DNA of 30,448 bases from Euglena gracilis (Eukaryota; Euglenozoa; Euglenophyceae; Euglenales; Euglenaceae): assembly GCA_900893395.1 (NCBI GenBank), contig CAAHFI011746891.1, forward strand, positions 1 through 30,448, read 5' to 3'. Numbering within the stretch: position 1 is the first letter of the stretch; every line of letters starts with the position of its first letter. Below the pieces are notes generated by a model that was given only the letters and a program-made list of their open reading frames with translations, made no database searches and was not told the DNA's origin. A program made the position numbers and the translations under genes. Below, in pieces: positions 9,101-21,510 of this stretch.

Positions 9101-12100
9101 AGCACTTTGGTAACGGACGCCCCAAAAACGTCATTTTTCGGTCATTTTCGGCCGAAATCGGCGCGCCGGCGCTCCAAAAACGAGCGCTCTGCCCCGGCTA
9201 GAGGTCGGCGATCCTTTACCTGATTGTTGCGAAGGGCGGCGGGCGGACAGGCGCAATTTTGCCCGCGGCGGGCGTGCGTAAAACGCAGCAGTTACCGCCC
9301 GGGAGGCGCAAAATAGCACTTTGGTAACGGACGCCCCAAAAACGTCATTTTTCGGTCATTTTCGGCCGAAATCGGCCGCGCCGGCGCTCTAAAAACGAGC
9401 GCTCTGCCCCGGCTAGAGGTCGGCGATCCTTTACCTGATTGTTGCGAAGGGCGGCGGGCGGACAGGCGCAATTTTGCCCGCGGCGGGCGTGCGTAAAACG
9501 CAGCAGTTACCGCCCGGGAGGCGCAAAATAGCACTTTGGTAACGGACGCCCCAAAAACGTCATTTTTCGGTCATTTTCGGCCGAAATCGGCGCGCCGGCG
9601 CTCTAAAAACGAGCGCTCTGCCCCGGCTAGAGGTCGGCGATCCTTTACCTGATTGTTGCGAAGGGCGGCGGGCGGACAGGCGCAATTTTGCCCGCGGCGG
9701 GCGTGCGTAAAACGCAGCAGTTACCGCCCGGGAGGCGCAAAATAGCACTTTGGTAACGGACGCCCCAAAAACGTCATTTTTCGGTCATTTTCGGCCGAAA
9801 TCGGCCGCCGGCGCTCTAAAAACGAGCGCTCTGCCCCGGCTAGAGGTCGGCGATCCTTTACCTGATTGTTGCGAAGGGCGGCGGGCGGACAGGCGCAATT
9901 TTGCCCGCGGCGGGCGTGCGTAAAACGCAGCAGTTACCGCCCGGGAGGCGCAAAATAGCACTTTGGTAACGGACGCCCCAAAAACGTCATTTTTCGGTCA
10001 TTTTCGGCCGAAATCGGCCGCGCCGGCGCTCCAAAAACGAGCGCTCTGCCCCGGCTAGAGGTCGGCGATCCTTTACCTGATTGTTGCGAAGGGCGGCGGG
10101 CGGACAGGCGCAATTTTGCCCGCGGCGGGCGTGCGTAAAACGCAGCGTTACCGCCCGGGAGGCGCAAAATAGCACTTTGGTAACGGACGCCCCAAAAACG
10201 TCATTTTTCGGTCATTTTCGGCCGAAATCGGCGCGCCGGCGCTCTAAAAACGAGCGCTCTGCCCCGGCTAGAGGTCGGCGATCCTTTACCTGATTGTTGC
10301 GAAGGGCGGCGGGCGGACAGGCGCAATTTTGCCCGCGGCGGGCGTGCGTAAAACGCAGCAGTTACCGCCCGGGAGGCGCAAAATAGCACTTTGGTAACGG
10401 ACGCCCCAAAAACGTCATTTTTCGGTCATTTTCGGCCGAAATCGGCCGCGCCGGCGCTCTAAAAACGAGCGCTCTGCCCCGGCTAGAGGTCGGCGATCCT
10501 TTACCTGATTGTTGCGAAGGGCGGCGGGCGGACAGGCGCAATTTTGCCCGCGGCGGGCGTGCGTAAAACGCAGCAGTTACCGCCCGGGAGGCGCAAAATA
10601 GCACTTTGGTAACGGACGCCCCAAAAACGTCATTTTTCGGTCATTTTCGGCCGAAATCGGCGCGCCGGCGCTCTAAAAACGAGCGCTCTGCCCCGGCTAG
10701 AGGTCGGCGATCCTTTACCTGATTGTTGCGAAGGGCGGCGGGCGGACAGGCGCAATTTTGCCCGCGGCGGGCGTGCGTAAAACGCAGCGTTACCGCCCGG
10801 GAGGCGCAAAATAGCACTTTGGTAACGGACGCCCCAAAAACGTCATTTTTCGGTCATTTTCGGCCGAAATCGGCGCGGGCGCTCTAAAAACGAGCGCTCT
10901 GCCCCGGCTAGAGGTCGGCGATCCTTTACCTGATTGTTGCGAAGGGCGGCGGGCGGACAGGCGCAATTTTGCCCGCGGCGGGCGTGCGTAAAACGCAGCG
11001 TTACCGCCCGGGAGGCGCAAAATAGCACTTTGGTAACGGACGCCCCAAAAACGTCATTTTTCGGTCATTTTCGGCCGAAATCGGCCGCGCCGGCGCTCTA
11101 AAAACGAGCGCTCTGCCCCGGCTAGAGGTCGGCGATCCTTTACCTGATTGTTGCGAAGGGCGGCGGGCGGACAGGCGCAATTTTGCCCGCGGCGGGCGTG
11201 CGTAAAACGCAGCGTTACCGCCCGGGAGGCGCAAAATAGCACTTTGGTAACGGACGCCCCAAAAACGTCATTTTTCGGTCATTTTCGGCCGAAATCGGCG
11301 CGCCGGCGCTCTAAAAACGAGCGCTCTGCCCCGGCTAGAGGTCGGCGATCCTTTACCTGATTGTTGCGAAGGGCGGCGGGCGGACAGGCGCAATTTTGCC
11401 CGCGGCGGGCGTGCGTAAAACGCAGCAGTTACCGCCCGGGAGGCGCAAAATAGCACTTTGGTAACGGACGCCCCAAAAACGTCATTTTTCGGTCATTTTC
11501 GGCCGAAATCGGCGCGCCGGCGCTCTAAAAACGAGCGCTCTGCCCCGGCTAGAGGTCGGCGATCCTTTACCTGATTGTTGCGAAGGGCGGCGGGCGGACA
11601 GGCGCAATTTTGCCCGCGGCGGGCGTGCGTAAAACGCAGCAGTTACCGCCCGGGAGGCGCAAAATAGCACTTTGGTAACGGACGCCCCAAAAACGTCATT
11701 TTTCGGTCATTTTCGGCCGAAATCGGCGCGCCGGCGCTCTAAAAACGAGCGCTCTGCCCCGGCTAGAGGTCGGCGATCCTTTACCTGATTGTTGCGAAGG
11801 GCGGCGGGCGGACAGGCGCAATTTTGCCCGCGGCGGGCGTGCGTAAAACGCAGCGTTACCGCCCGGGAGGCGCAAAATAGCACTTTGGTAACGGACGCCC
11901 CAAAAACGTCATTTTTCGGTCATTTTCGGCCGAAATCGGCGCGCCGGCGCTCTAAAAACGAGCGCTCTGCCCCGGCTAGAGGTCGGCGATCCTTTACCTG
12001 ATTGTTGCGAAGGGCGGCGGGCGGACAGGCGCAATTTTGCCCGCGGCGGGCGTGCGTAAAACGCAGCAGTTACCGCCCGGGAGGCGCAAAATAGCACTTT

Positions 12101-13871
12101 GGTAACGGACGCCCCAAAAACGTCATTTTTCGGTCATTTTCGGCCGAAATCGGCCGCCGGCGCTCTAAAAACGAGCGCTCTGCCCCGGCTAGAGGTCGGC
12201 GATCCTTTACCTGATTGTTGCGAAGGGCGGCGGGCGGACAGGCGCAATTTTGCCCGCGGCGGGCGTGCGTAAAACGCAGCATTACCGCCCGGGAGGCGCA
12301 AAATAGCACTTTGGTAACGGACGCCCCAAAAACGTCATTTTTCGGTCATTTTCGGCCGAAATCGGCCGCGCCGGCGCTCTAAAAACGAGCGCTCTGCCCC
12401 GGCTAGAGGTCGGCGATCCTTTACCTATTGTTGCGAAGGGCGGCGGCGGACAGGCGCAATTTTGCCCGCGGCGGGCGTGCGTAAAACGCAGCTTACCGCC
12501 CGGGAGGCGCAAAATAGCACTTTGGTAACGGACGCCCCAAAAACGTCATTTTTCGGTCATTTTCGGCCGAAATCGGCGCGCCGGCGCTCTAAAAACGAGC
12601 GCTCTGCCCCGGCTAGAGGTCGGCGATCCTTTACCTGATTGTTGCGAAGGGCGGCGGGCGGACAGGCGCAATTTTGCCCGCGGCGGGCGTGCGTAAAACG
12701 CAGCAGTTACCGCCCGGGAGGCGCAAAATAGCACTTTGGTAACGGACGCCCCAAAAACGTCATTTTTCGGTCATTTTCGGCCGAAATCGGCGCCGGCGCT
12801 CTAAAAACGAGCGCTCTGCCCCGGCTAGAGGTCGGCGATCCTTTACCTGAATTGTTGCGAAGGGCGGCGGGCGGACAGGCGCAATTTTGCCCGCGGCGGG
12901 CGTGCGTAAAACGCAGCAGTTACCGCCCGGGAGGCGCAAAATAGCACTTTGGTAACGGACGCCCCAAAAACGTCATTTTTCGGTCATTTTCGGCCGAAAT
13001 CCGCGCCGGCGCTCAAAAACGAGCGCTCTGCCCCGGCTAGAGGTCGGCGATCCTTTACCTGATTGTTGCGAAGGGCGGCGGGCGGACAGGCGCAATTTTG
13101 CCCGCGGCGGGCGTGCGTAAAACGCAGCAGTTACCGCCCGGGAGGCGCAAAATAGCACTTTGGTAACGGACGCCCCAAAAACGTCATTTTTCGGTCATTT
13201 TCGGCCGAAATGGCGGCGGCGCTCAAAAACGAGCGCTCTGCCCCGGCTAGAGGTCGGCGATCCTTTACCTGATTGTTGCGAAGGGCGGCGGGCGGACAGG
13301 CGCAATTTTGCCCGCGGCGGGCGTGCGTAAAACGCAGCTTACCGCCCGGGAGGCGCAAAATAGCACTTTGGTAACGGACGCCCCAAAAACGTCATTTTTC
13401 GGTCATTTTCGGCCGAAATCGGCGCGCCGGCGCTCAAAAACGAGCGCTCTGCCCCGGCTAGAGGTCGGCGATCCTTTACCTGATTGTTGCGAAGGGCGGC
13501 GGGCGGACAGGCGCAATTTTGCCCGCGGCGGGCGTGCGTAAAACGCAGCAGTTACCGCCCGGGAGGCGCAAAATAGCACTTTGGTAACGGACGCCCCAAA
13601 AACGTCATTTTTCGGTCATTTTCGGCCGAAATCGGCGCGCCGGCGCTCTAAAAACGAGCGCTCTGCCCCGGCTAGAGGTCGGCGATCCTTTACCTGATTG
13701 TTGCGAAGGGCGGCGGGCGGACAGGCGCAATTTTGCCCGCGGCGGGCGTGCGTAAAACGCAGCGTTACCGCCCGGGAGGCGCAAAATAGCACTTTGGTAA
13801 CGGACGCCCCAAAAACGTCATTTTTCGGTCATTTTCGGCCGAAATCGGCCGGCCGGCGCTCTAAAAACGAG

Positions 13872-14084
13872 CGCTCTGCCCCGGCTAGAGGTCGGCGATC
13901 CTTTACCTGATTGTTGCGAAGGGCGGCGGGCGGACAGGCGCAATTTTGCCCGCGGCGGGCGTGCGTAAAACGCAGCGTTACCGCCCGGGAGGCGCAAAAT
14001 AGCACTTTGGTAACGGACGCCCCAAAAACGTCATTTTTCGGTCATTTTCGGCCGAAATCGGCTGCGCCGGCGCTCAAAAACGAG
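13872..14084. repeat. Type A monomer carrying one type B state
   Basis: This unit is type A at the other diagnostic sites (GCGGGCGGAC, GCGGCGGGC, TTCGGTCATT) but reads CGGCTGCGCC, with T at 14063, which is the type B form. It lies about 5.5 kb inside Block A. It could be a relic of the common ancestor, a chance substitution, or a short conversion tract from a B unit. Confidence 0.65.
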
Positions 14085-16844
14085 CGCTCTGCCCCGGCTA
14101 GAGGTCGGCGATCCTTTACCTGATTGTTGCGAAGGGCGGCGGGCGGACAGGCGCAATTTTGCCCGCGGCGGGCGTGCGTAAAACGCAGCGTTACCGCCCG
14201 GGAGGCGCAAAATAGCACTTTGGTAACGGACGCCCCAAAAACGTCATTTTTCGGTCATTTTCGGCCGAAATCGGCGCGCCGGCGCTCAAAAACGAGCGCT
14301 CTGCCCCGGCTAGAGGTCGGCGATCCTTTACCTGATTGTTGCGAAGGGCGGCGGGCGGACAGGCGCAATTTTGCCCGCGGCGGGCGTGCGTAAAACGCAG
14401 CAGTTACCGCCCGGGAGGCGCAAAATAGCACTTTGGTAACGGACGCCCCAAAAACGTCATTTTTCGGTCATTTTCGGCCGAAATCGGCGCGCCGGCGCTC
14501 TAAAAACGAGCGCTCTGCCCCGGCTAGAGGTCGGCGATCCTTTACCTGATTGTTGCGAAGGGCGGCGGGCGGACAGGCGCAATTTTGCCCGCGGCGGGCG
14601 TGCGTAAAACGCAGCAGTTACCGCCCGGGAGGCGCAAAATAGCACTTTGGTAACGGACGCCCCAAAAACGTCATTTTTCGGTCATTTTCGGCCGAAATCG
14701 GCGCGCCGGCGCTCAAAAACGAGCGCTCTGCCCCGGCTAGAGGTCGGCGATCCTTTACCTGATTGTTGCGAAGGGCGGCGGGCGGACAGGCGCAATTTTG
14801 CCCGCGGCGGGCGTGCGTAAAACGCAGCAGTTACCGCCCGGGAGGCGCAAAATAGCACTTTGGTAACGGACGCCCCCAAAAACGTCATTTTTCGGTCATT
14901 TTCGGCCGAAATCGGCGCGCCGGCGCTCTAAAAACGAGCGCTCTGCCCCGGCTAGAGGTCGGCGATCCTTTACCTGATTGTTGCGAAGGGCGGCGGGCGG
15001 ACAGGCGCAATTTTGCCCGCGGCGGGCGTGCGTAAAACGCAGCAGTTACCGCCCGGGAGGCGCAAAATAGCACTTTGGTAACGGACGCCCCAAAAACGTC
15101 ATTTTTCGGTCATTTTCGGCCGAAATCGGCGCGCCGGCGCTCAAAAACGAGCGCTCTGCCCCGGCTAGAGGTCGGCGATCCTTTACCTGATTGTTGCGAA
15201 GGGCGGCGGGCGGACAGGCGCAATTTTGCCCGCGGCGGGCGTGCGTAAAACGCAGCACCGCCCGGGAGGCGCAAAATAGCACTTTGGTAACGGACGCCCC
15301 AAAAACGTCATTTTTCGGTCATTTTCGGCCGAAATCGGCGGCGCCGGCGCTCTAAAACGAGCGCTCTGCCCCGGCTAGAGGTCGGCGATCCTTTACCTGA
15401 TTGTTGCGAAGGGCGGCGGGCGGACAGGCGCAATTTTGCCCGCGGCGGGCGTGCGTAAAACGCAGCGTTACCGCCCGGGAGGCGCAAAATAGCACTTTGG
15501 TAACGGACGCCCCAAAAACGTCATTTTTCGGTCATTTTCGGCCGAAATCGGCGCGCCGGCGCTCAAAAACGAGCGCTCTGCCCCGGCTAGAGGTCGGCGA
15601 TCCTTTACCTGATTGTTGCGAAGGGCGGCGGGCGGACAGGCGCAATTTTGCCCGCGGCGGGCGTGCGTAAAACGCAGCAGTTACCGCCCGGGAGGCGCAA
15701 AATAGCACTTTGGTAACGGACCCCCAAAAACGTCATTTTTCGGTCATTTTCGGCCGAAATCGGCGCCGGCGCTCTAAAAACGAGCGCTCTGCCCCGGCTA
15801 GAGGTCGGCGATCCTTTACCTGATTGTTGCGAAGGGCGGCGGGCGGACAGGCGCAATTTTGCCCGCGGCGGGCGTGCGTAAAACGCAGCATTACCGCCCG
15901 GGAGGCGCAAAATAGCACTTTGGTAACGGACGCCCCAAAAACGTCATTTTTCGGTCATTTTCGGCCGAAATCGGCGCGCCGGCGCTCAAAAACGAGCGCT
16001 CTGCCCCGGCTAGAGGTCGGCGATCCTTTACCTGATTGTTGCGAAGGGCGGCGGGCGGACAGGCGCAATTTTGCCCGCGGCGGGCGTGCGTAAAACGCAG
16101 CGTTACCGCCCGGGAGGCGCAAAATAGCACTTTGGTAACGGACGCCCCAAAAACGTCATTTTTCGGTCATTTTCGGCCGAAATCGGCGCGCCGGCGCTCT
16201 AAAAACGAGCGCTCTGCCCCGGCTAGAGGTCGGCGATCCTTTACCTATTGTTGCGAAGGGCGGCGGGCGGACAGGCGCAATTTTGCCCGCGGCGGGCGTG
16301 CGTAAAACGCAGCAGTTACCGCCCGGGAGGCGCAAAATAGCACTTTGGTAACGGACGCCCCAAAAACGTCATTTTTCGGTCATTTTCGGCCGAAATCGGC
16401 GCGGCGCTCAAAAACGAGCGCTCTGCCCCGGCTAGAGGTCGGCGATCCTTTACCTGATTGTTGCGAAGGGCGGCGGGCGGACAGGCGCAATTTTGCCCGC
16501 GGCGGGCGTGCGTAAAACGCAGCAGTTACCGCCCGGGAGGCGCAAAATAGCACTTTGGTAACGGACGCCCCAAAAACGTCATTTTTCGGTCATTTTCGGC
16601 CGAAATCGGCGCGCCGGCGCTCTAAAAACGAGCGCTCTGCCCCGGCTAGAGGTCGGCGATCCTTTACCTGATTGTTGCGAAGGGCGGCGGGCGGACAGGC
16701 GCAATTTTGCCCGCGGCGGGCGTGCGTAAAACGCAGCGTTACCGCCCGGGAGGCGCAAAATAGCACTTTGGTAACGGACGCCCCAAAAACGTCATTTTTC
16801 GGTCATTTTCGGCCGAAATCGGCGCGCCGGCGCTCAAAAACGAG

Positions 16845-19581
16845 CGCTCTGCCCCGGCTAGAGGTCGGCGATCCTTTACCTGATTGTTGCGAAGGGCGGC
16901 GGCGGACAGGCGCAATTTTGCCCGCGGCGGGCGTGCGTAAAACGCAGCAATTACCGCCCGGGAGGCGCAAAATAGCACTTTGGTAACGGACGCCCCAAAA
17001 ACGTCATTTTTCGGTCATTTTCGGCCGAAATGGCGCGCCGGCGCTCCAAAAACGAGCGCTCTGCCCCGGCTAGAGGTCGGCGATCCTTTACCTGATTGTT
17101 GCGAAGGGCGGGGGCGGACAGGCGCAATTTTGCCCGCGGCGGGCGTGCGTAAAACGCAGCGTTACCGCCCGGGAGGCGCAAAATAGCACTTTGGTAACGG
17201 ACGCCCCAAAAACGTCATTTTTCGGTCATTTTCGGCCGAAATCGGCGCGCCGGCGCTCAAAAACGAGCGCTCTGCCCCGGCTAGAGGTCGGCGATCCTTT
17301 ACCTGATTGTTGCGAAGGGCGGCGCGGACAGGCGCAATTTTGCCCGCGGCGGGCGTGCGTAAAACGCAGCGTTACCGCCCGGGAGGCGCAAAATAGCACT
17401 TTGGTAACGGACGCCCCAAAAACGTCATTTTTCGGTCATTTTCGGCCGAAATCGGCGCGCCGGCGCTAAAAACGAGCGCTCTGCCCCGGCTAGAGGTCGG
17501 CGATCCTTTACCTGATTGTTGCGAAGGGCGGCGGGCGGACAGGCGCAATTTTGCCCGCGGGCGTGCGTAAAACGCAGCAGTTACCGCCCGGGAGGCGCAA
17601 AATAGCACTTTGGTAACGGACGCCCCAAAAACGTCATTTTTCGGTCATTTTCGGCCGAAATGGCGCCGCGCTCTAAAACGAGCGCTCTGCCCCGGCTAGA
17701 GGTCGGCGATCCTTTACCTGATTGTTGCGAAGGGCGGCGGGCGGACAGGCGCAATTTTGCCCGCGGCGGGCGTGCGTAAAACGCAGCAGTTACCGCCCGG
17801 GAGGCGCAAAATAGCACTTTGGTAACGGACGCCCCAAAAACGTCATTTTTCGGTCATTTTCGGCCGAAATGGCCGCGCCGGCGCTCAAAAACGAGCGCTC
17901 TGCCCCGGCTAGAGGTCGGCGATCCTTTACCTGATTGTTGCGAAGGGCGGCGGGCGGACAGGCGCAATTTTGCCCGCGGCGGGCGTGCGTAAAACGCAGC
18001 GTTACCGCCCGGGAGGCGCAAAATAGCACTTTGGTAACGGACGCCCCAAAAACGTCATTTTTCGGTCATTTTCGGCCGAAATCGGCCGCGCCGGCGCTCC
18101 AAAAACGAGCGCTCTGCCCCGGCTAGAGGTCGGCGATCCTTTACCTAATTGTTGCGAAGGGCGCGGGCGGACAGGCGCAATTTTGCCCGCGCGGGCGTGC
18201 GTAAAACGCAGCAGTTACCGCCCGGGAGGCGCAAAATAGCACTTTGGTAACGGACGTCATTTTTCGGTCATTTTCGGCCGAAATCGGCCGCGCCGGCGCT
18301 CCAAAAACGAGCGCTCTGCCCCGGCTAGAGGTCGGCGATCCTTTACCTAATTGTTGCGAAGGGCGGCGGGCGGACAGGCGCAATTTTGCCCGCGGCGGGC
18401 GTGCGTAAAACGCAGCGTTACCGCCCGGGAGGCGCAAAATAGCACTTTGGTAACGGACGCCCCAAAAACGTCATTTTTCGTCATTTTCGGCCGAAATGCC
18501 GCGCCGGCGCTCCAAAAACGAGCGCTCTGCCCCGGCTAGAGGTCGGCGATCCTTTACCTGATTGTTGCGAAGGGCGGCGGGCGGACAGGCGCAATTTTGC
18601 CCGCGGCGGGCGTGCGTAAAACGCAGCAGTTACCGCCCGGGAGGCGCAAAATAGCACTTTGGTAACGGACGCCCCAAAAACGTCATTTTTCGGTCATTTT
18701 CGGCCGAAATCGGCGCGCCGGCGCTCAAAAACGAGCGCTCTGCCCCGGCTAGAGGTCGGCGATCCTTTACCTGATTGTTGCGAAGGGCGGCGGCGGACAG
18801 GCGCAATTTTGCCCGCGGCGGGCGTGCGTAAAACGCAGCATTACCGCCCGGGAGGCGCAAAATAGCACTTTGGTAACGGACGCCCCAAAAACGTCATTTT
18901 TCGGTCATTTTCGGCCGAAATCGGCGCGCCGGCGCTCAAAAACGAGCGCTCTGCCCCGGCTAGAGGTCGGCGATCCTTTACCTGATTGTTGCGAAGGGCG
19001 GGCGGCGACAGGCGCAATTTTGCCGCGGCGGGCGTGCGTAAAACGCAGCAGTTACCGCCCGGGAGGCGCAAAATAGCACTTTGGTAACGGACGCCCCAAA
19101 AAAACGTCATTTTTCGGTCATTTTCGGCCGAAATCGGCGCGCCGGCGCTCAAAAACGAGCGCTCTGCCCCGGCTAGAGGTCGGCGATCCTTTACCTGATT
19201 GTTGCGAAGCGGCGGCGGACAGGCGCAATTTTGCCCGCGGCGGGCGTGCGTAAAACGCAGCAGTTACCGCCCGGGAGGCGCAAAATAGCACTTTGGTAAC
19301 GGACGCCCCAAAAAACGTCATTTTTCGGTCATTTTCGGCCGAAATCGGCGCGCCGGCGCTCAAAAACGAGCGCTCTGCCCCGGCTAGAGGTCGGCGATCC
19401 TTTACCTGATTGTTGCGAAGGGCGGCGGGCGGACAGGCGCAATTTTGCCCGCGGCGGGCGTGCGTAAACGCAGCGTTACCGCCCGGGAGGCGCAAAATAG
19501 CACTTTGGTAACGGACGCCCCAAAAACGTCATTTTTCGGTCATTTTTCGGCCGAAATCGGCGCGCGGCGCTCTAAAACGAG
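16845..19581. repeat. Right flank of Block A with raised indel density
   Basis: From about 16.85 kb many type A units carry additional small changes outside the usual three variable sites. Examples are a shortened G-rich tract near 16897, 17108, 17322 and 19008; loss of bases before the hairpin near 17031, 17461 and 17662; a shortened GC palindrome near 17556; and an extra T near 19544. Units to the left have far fewer such changes. Satellite arrays usually look like this near their edges, where unequal crossing over homogenises less; here the edge is the border with Block B. Confidence 0.7.
18110..18311. repeat. Short type A monomer (202 bp) with 11-base deletion
   Basis: After GGACG the sequence goes straight to TCATTTTT, so the segment CCCCAAAAACG is missing (junction at 18254-18256). 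The deletion lies between two ACG triplets, as expected for slippage or short-homology deletion. The unit also has shortened GC-rich tracts and reads CCTAATTG instead of CCTGATTG. The next unit (18312-18522) has the same rare CCTAATTG, so the two neighbours share recent ancestry. Confidence 0.75.
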
Positions 19582-19798
19582 CGCTCTGCCCGGCTAGAGG
19601 TCGGCGATCCTTACCTGATTGTTGCGAAGGGCGGCGGGCGGACAGGCGATTTGCAATTTTGCCCGCGTCGGGCGTGCGTAAAACGCAGCAGTTACCGCCC
19701 GGCAGGCGCAAAATAGCACTTTGGTAACGGACGCCCAAAGAACGTCATTTTTCGGGCATTTTCGGCCGAAATCGGCTGCGCCGGCGCTGCAAAACGAG
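19582..19798. repeat. Chimeric A/B junction monomer
   Basis: The left part is type A (GCTCTGCC at the start, GCGGGCGGAC with C at 19639) and the right part is type B (GCGTCGGGC with T at 19668, CCGGCAGG, AAAGAACG, CGGGCATT, CGGCTGCGCC, GCTGCAAAACG). The switch therefore lies between 19639 and 19668. That interval contains an extra ATTTG at 19649-19653, giving GGCGATTTGCAATTTT instead of GGCGCAATTTT. No other foreign DNA is present and the repeat register is kept. The simplest reading is one recombination event between an A and a B array, after which each side expanded. Confidence 0.85.
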
Positions 19799-21295
19799 CG
19801 CTCGCCCCGGCTAGAGGTCGGCGATCCTTTACCTGATTGTTGCGAAGGGCGGCGTGGACAGGCGCAATTTTGCCCGCGTCGGGCGTGCGTAAAACGCAGC
19901 AGTTACCGCCCGGCAGGCGCAAAATAGCACTTTGGTAACGGACGCCCCAAAGAACGTCATTTTTCGGGCATTTTCGGCCGAAATCGGCTGCGCCGGCGCT
20001 GCAAAACGAGCGCTCCGCCCCGGCTAGAGGTCGGCGATCCTTTACCTGATTGTTGCGAAGGGCGGCGGGTGGACAGGCGCAATTTTGCCCGCGTCGGGCG
20101 TGCGTAAAACGCAGCAGTTACCGCCCGGGAGGCGCAAAATAGCACTTTGGTAACGGACGCCCCAAAGAACGTCATTTTTCGGGCATTTTCGGCCGAAATC
20201 GGCTGCGCCGGCGCTGCAAAACGAGCGCTCCGCCCGGCTAGAGGTCGGCGATCCTTTACCTGATTGTTGCGAAGGGCGGCGGGTGGACAGGCGCAATTTT
20301 GCCCGCGTCGGGCGTGCGTAAAACGCAGCAGTTACCGCCCGGAGGCGCAAAATAGCACTTTGGTAACGGACGCCCCAAAGAACGTCATTTTTCGGGCATT
20401 TTCGGCCGAAATCGGCTGCGCCGGCGCTGCAAAACGAGCGCTCCGCCCCGGCTAGAGGTCGGCGATCCTTTACCTGATTGTTGCGAAGGGCGGCGGGTGG
20501 ACAGGCGCAATTTTGCCCGCGTCGGGCGTGCGTAAAACGCAGCAGTTACCGCCCGGCAGGCGCAAAATAGCACTTTGGTAACGGACGCCCCAAAGAACGT
20601 CATTTTCGGGCATTTTCGGCCGAAATCGGCTGCGCCGGCGCTGCAAAACGAGCGCTCCGCCCCGGCTAGAGGTCGGCGATCCTTTTCTGATTGTTGCGAA
20701 GGGCGGCGGGTGGACAGGCGCAATTTTGCCCGCGTCGGGCGTGCGTAAAACGCAGCAGTTACCGCCCGGAGGCGCAAAATAGCACTTTGGTAACGGACGC
20801 CCCAAAGAACGTCATTTTTCGGGCATTTTCGGCCGAAATCGGCTGCGCCGGCGCTGCAAAACGAGCGCTCCGCCCCGGCTAGAGGTCGGCGATCCTTTAC
20901 CTGATTGTTGCGAAGGGCGGCGGGTGGACAGGCGCAATTTTGCCCGCGTCGGGCGTGCGTAAAACGCAGCAGTTACGCCCGGAGGCGCAAAATAGCACTT
21001 TGGTAACGGACGCCCCAAAGAACGTCATTTTTCGGGCATTTTTCGGCCGAAATCGGCTGCGCCGGCGCTGCAAAACGAGCGCTCCGCCCCGGCTAGAGGT
21101 CGGCGATCCTTTACCTGATTGTTGCGAAGGGCGGCGGGTGGACAGGCGCAATTTTGCCCGCGTCGGGTCGTGCGTAAAACGCAGCAGTTACCGCCCGGCA
21201 GGCGCAAAATAGCACTTTGGTAACGGACGCCCCAAAGAACGTCATTTTTCGGGCATTTTCGGCCGAAATCGGCTGCGCCGGCGCTGCAAAACGAG

Positions 21296-21510
21296 CGCTC
21301 CGCCCCGGCTAGAGGTCGGCGATCCTTTACCTGATTGTTGCGAAGGGCGGCGGGTGGACAGGCGCAATTTTGCCCGCGTCGGGCGTGCGTAAAACGCAGC
21401 AGTTACCGCCCGGCAGGCGCAAAATAGCACTTTGGTAACGGACGCCCCAAAGAACGTCATTTTTCGGGCATTTTCGGCCGAAATCGGCTGCGCCGGCGCT
21501 GCAAAACGAG
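21296..21510. repeat. Representative type B monomer (215 bp)
   Basis: This copy has every type B state and no private change that I can see. Diagnostic bases are C21301, T21355, T21379, C21414, G21452, G21468, T21489 and G21501-C21502. It keeps the 12-bp palindrome TTTCGGCCGAAA but has lost GGCGCGCC, and it has only 5-bp arms in the GC palindrome and the hairpin. Confidence 0.9.

Larger units (their letters stand above)
1..19581. repeat. Block A: about 92 copies of monomer type A
   Basis: These units share the type A states: GCGGGCGGAC, GCCCGCGGCGGGC, CCCGGGAGG, CCCCAAAAACG, TTTTTCGGTCATT and CGGCGCGCC or CGGCCGCGCC, followed by CTCTAAAAACG, CTCCAAAAACG or CTCAAAAACG. Unit length is mostly 211-216 bp. 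Nearly all variation lies at three small sites: the CAGCAGTTACC segment, the GGCGCGCC segment and the CTCTAAAAA segment. The first unit has a private base at position 14 (GGG where other copies have GGC). Comparing these three sites by hand over roughly the first 58 units showed no regular higher-order period; the variants are scattered as a mosaic, with some identical neighbours. Confidence 0.93.

Noticed and set aside
1-19581. Recurrent 62- to 80-residue minus-strand frames and 63- to 89-residue plus-strand frames in Block A
   Set aside because: The same peptide recurs once per unit and is cut or shifted by neutral small indels. There is no recognisable domain, codon-position pattern or ribosome-binding signal, and overlapping frames on both strands are equally open.
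1-19581. Regular higher-order repeat in Block A
   Set aside because: Variant states at the three main sites were compared by hand over roughly the first 58 units. One apparent match at a spacing of 29 units (near 3.8 and 10.0 kb) fails in adjacent units. A full alignment could still reveal one.
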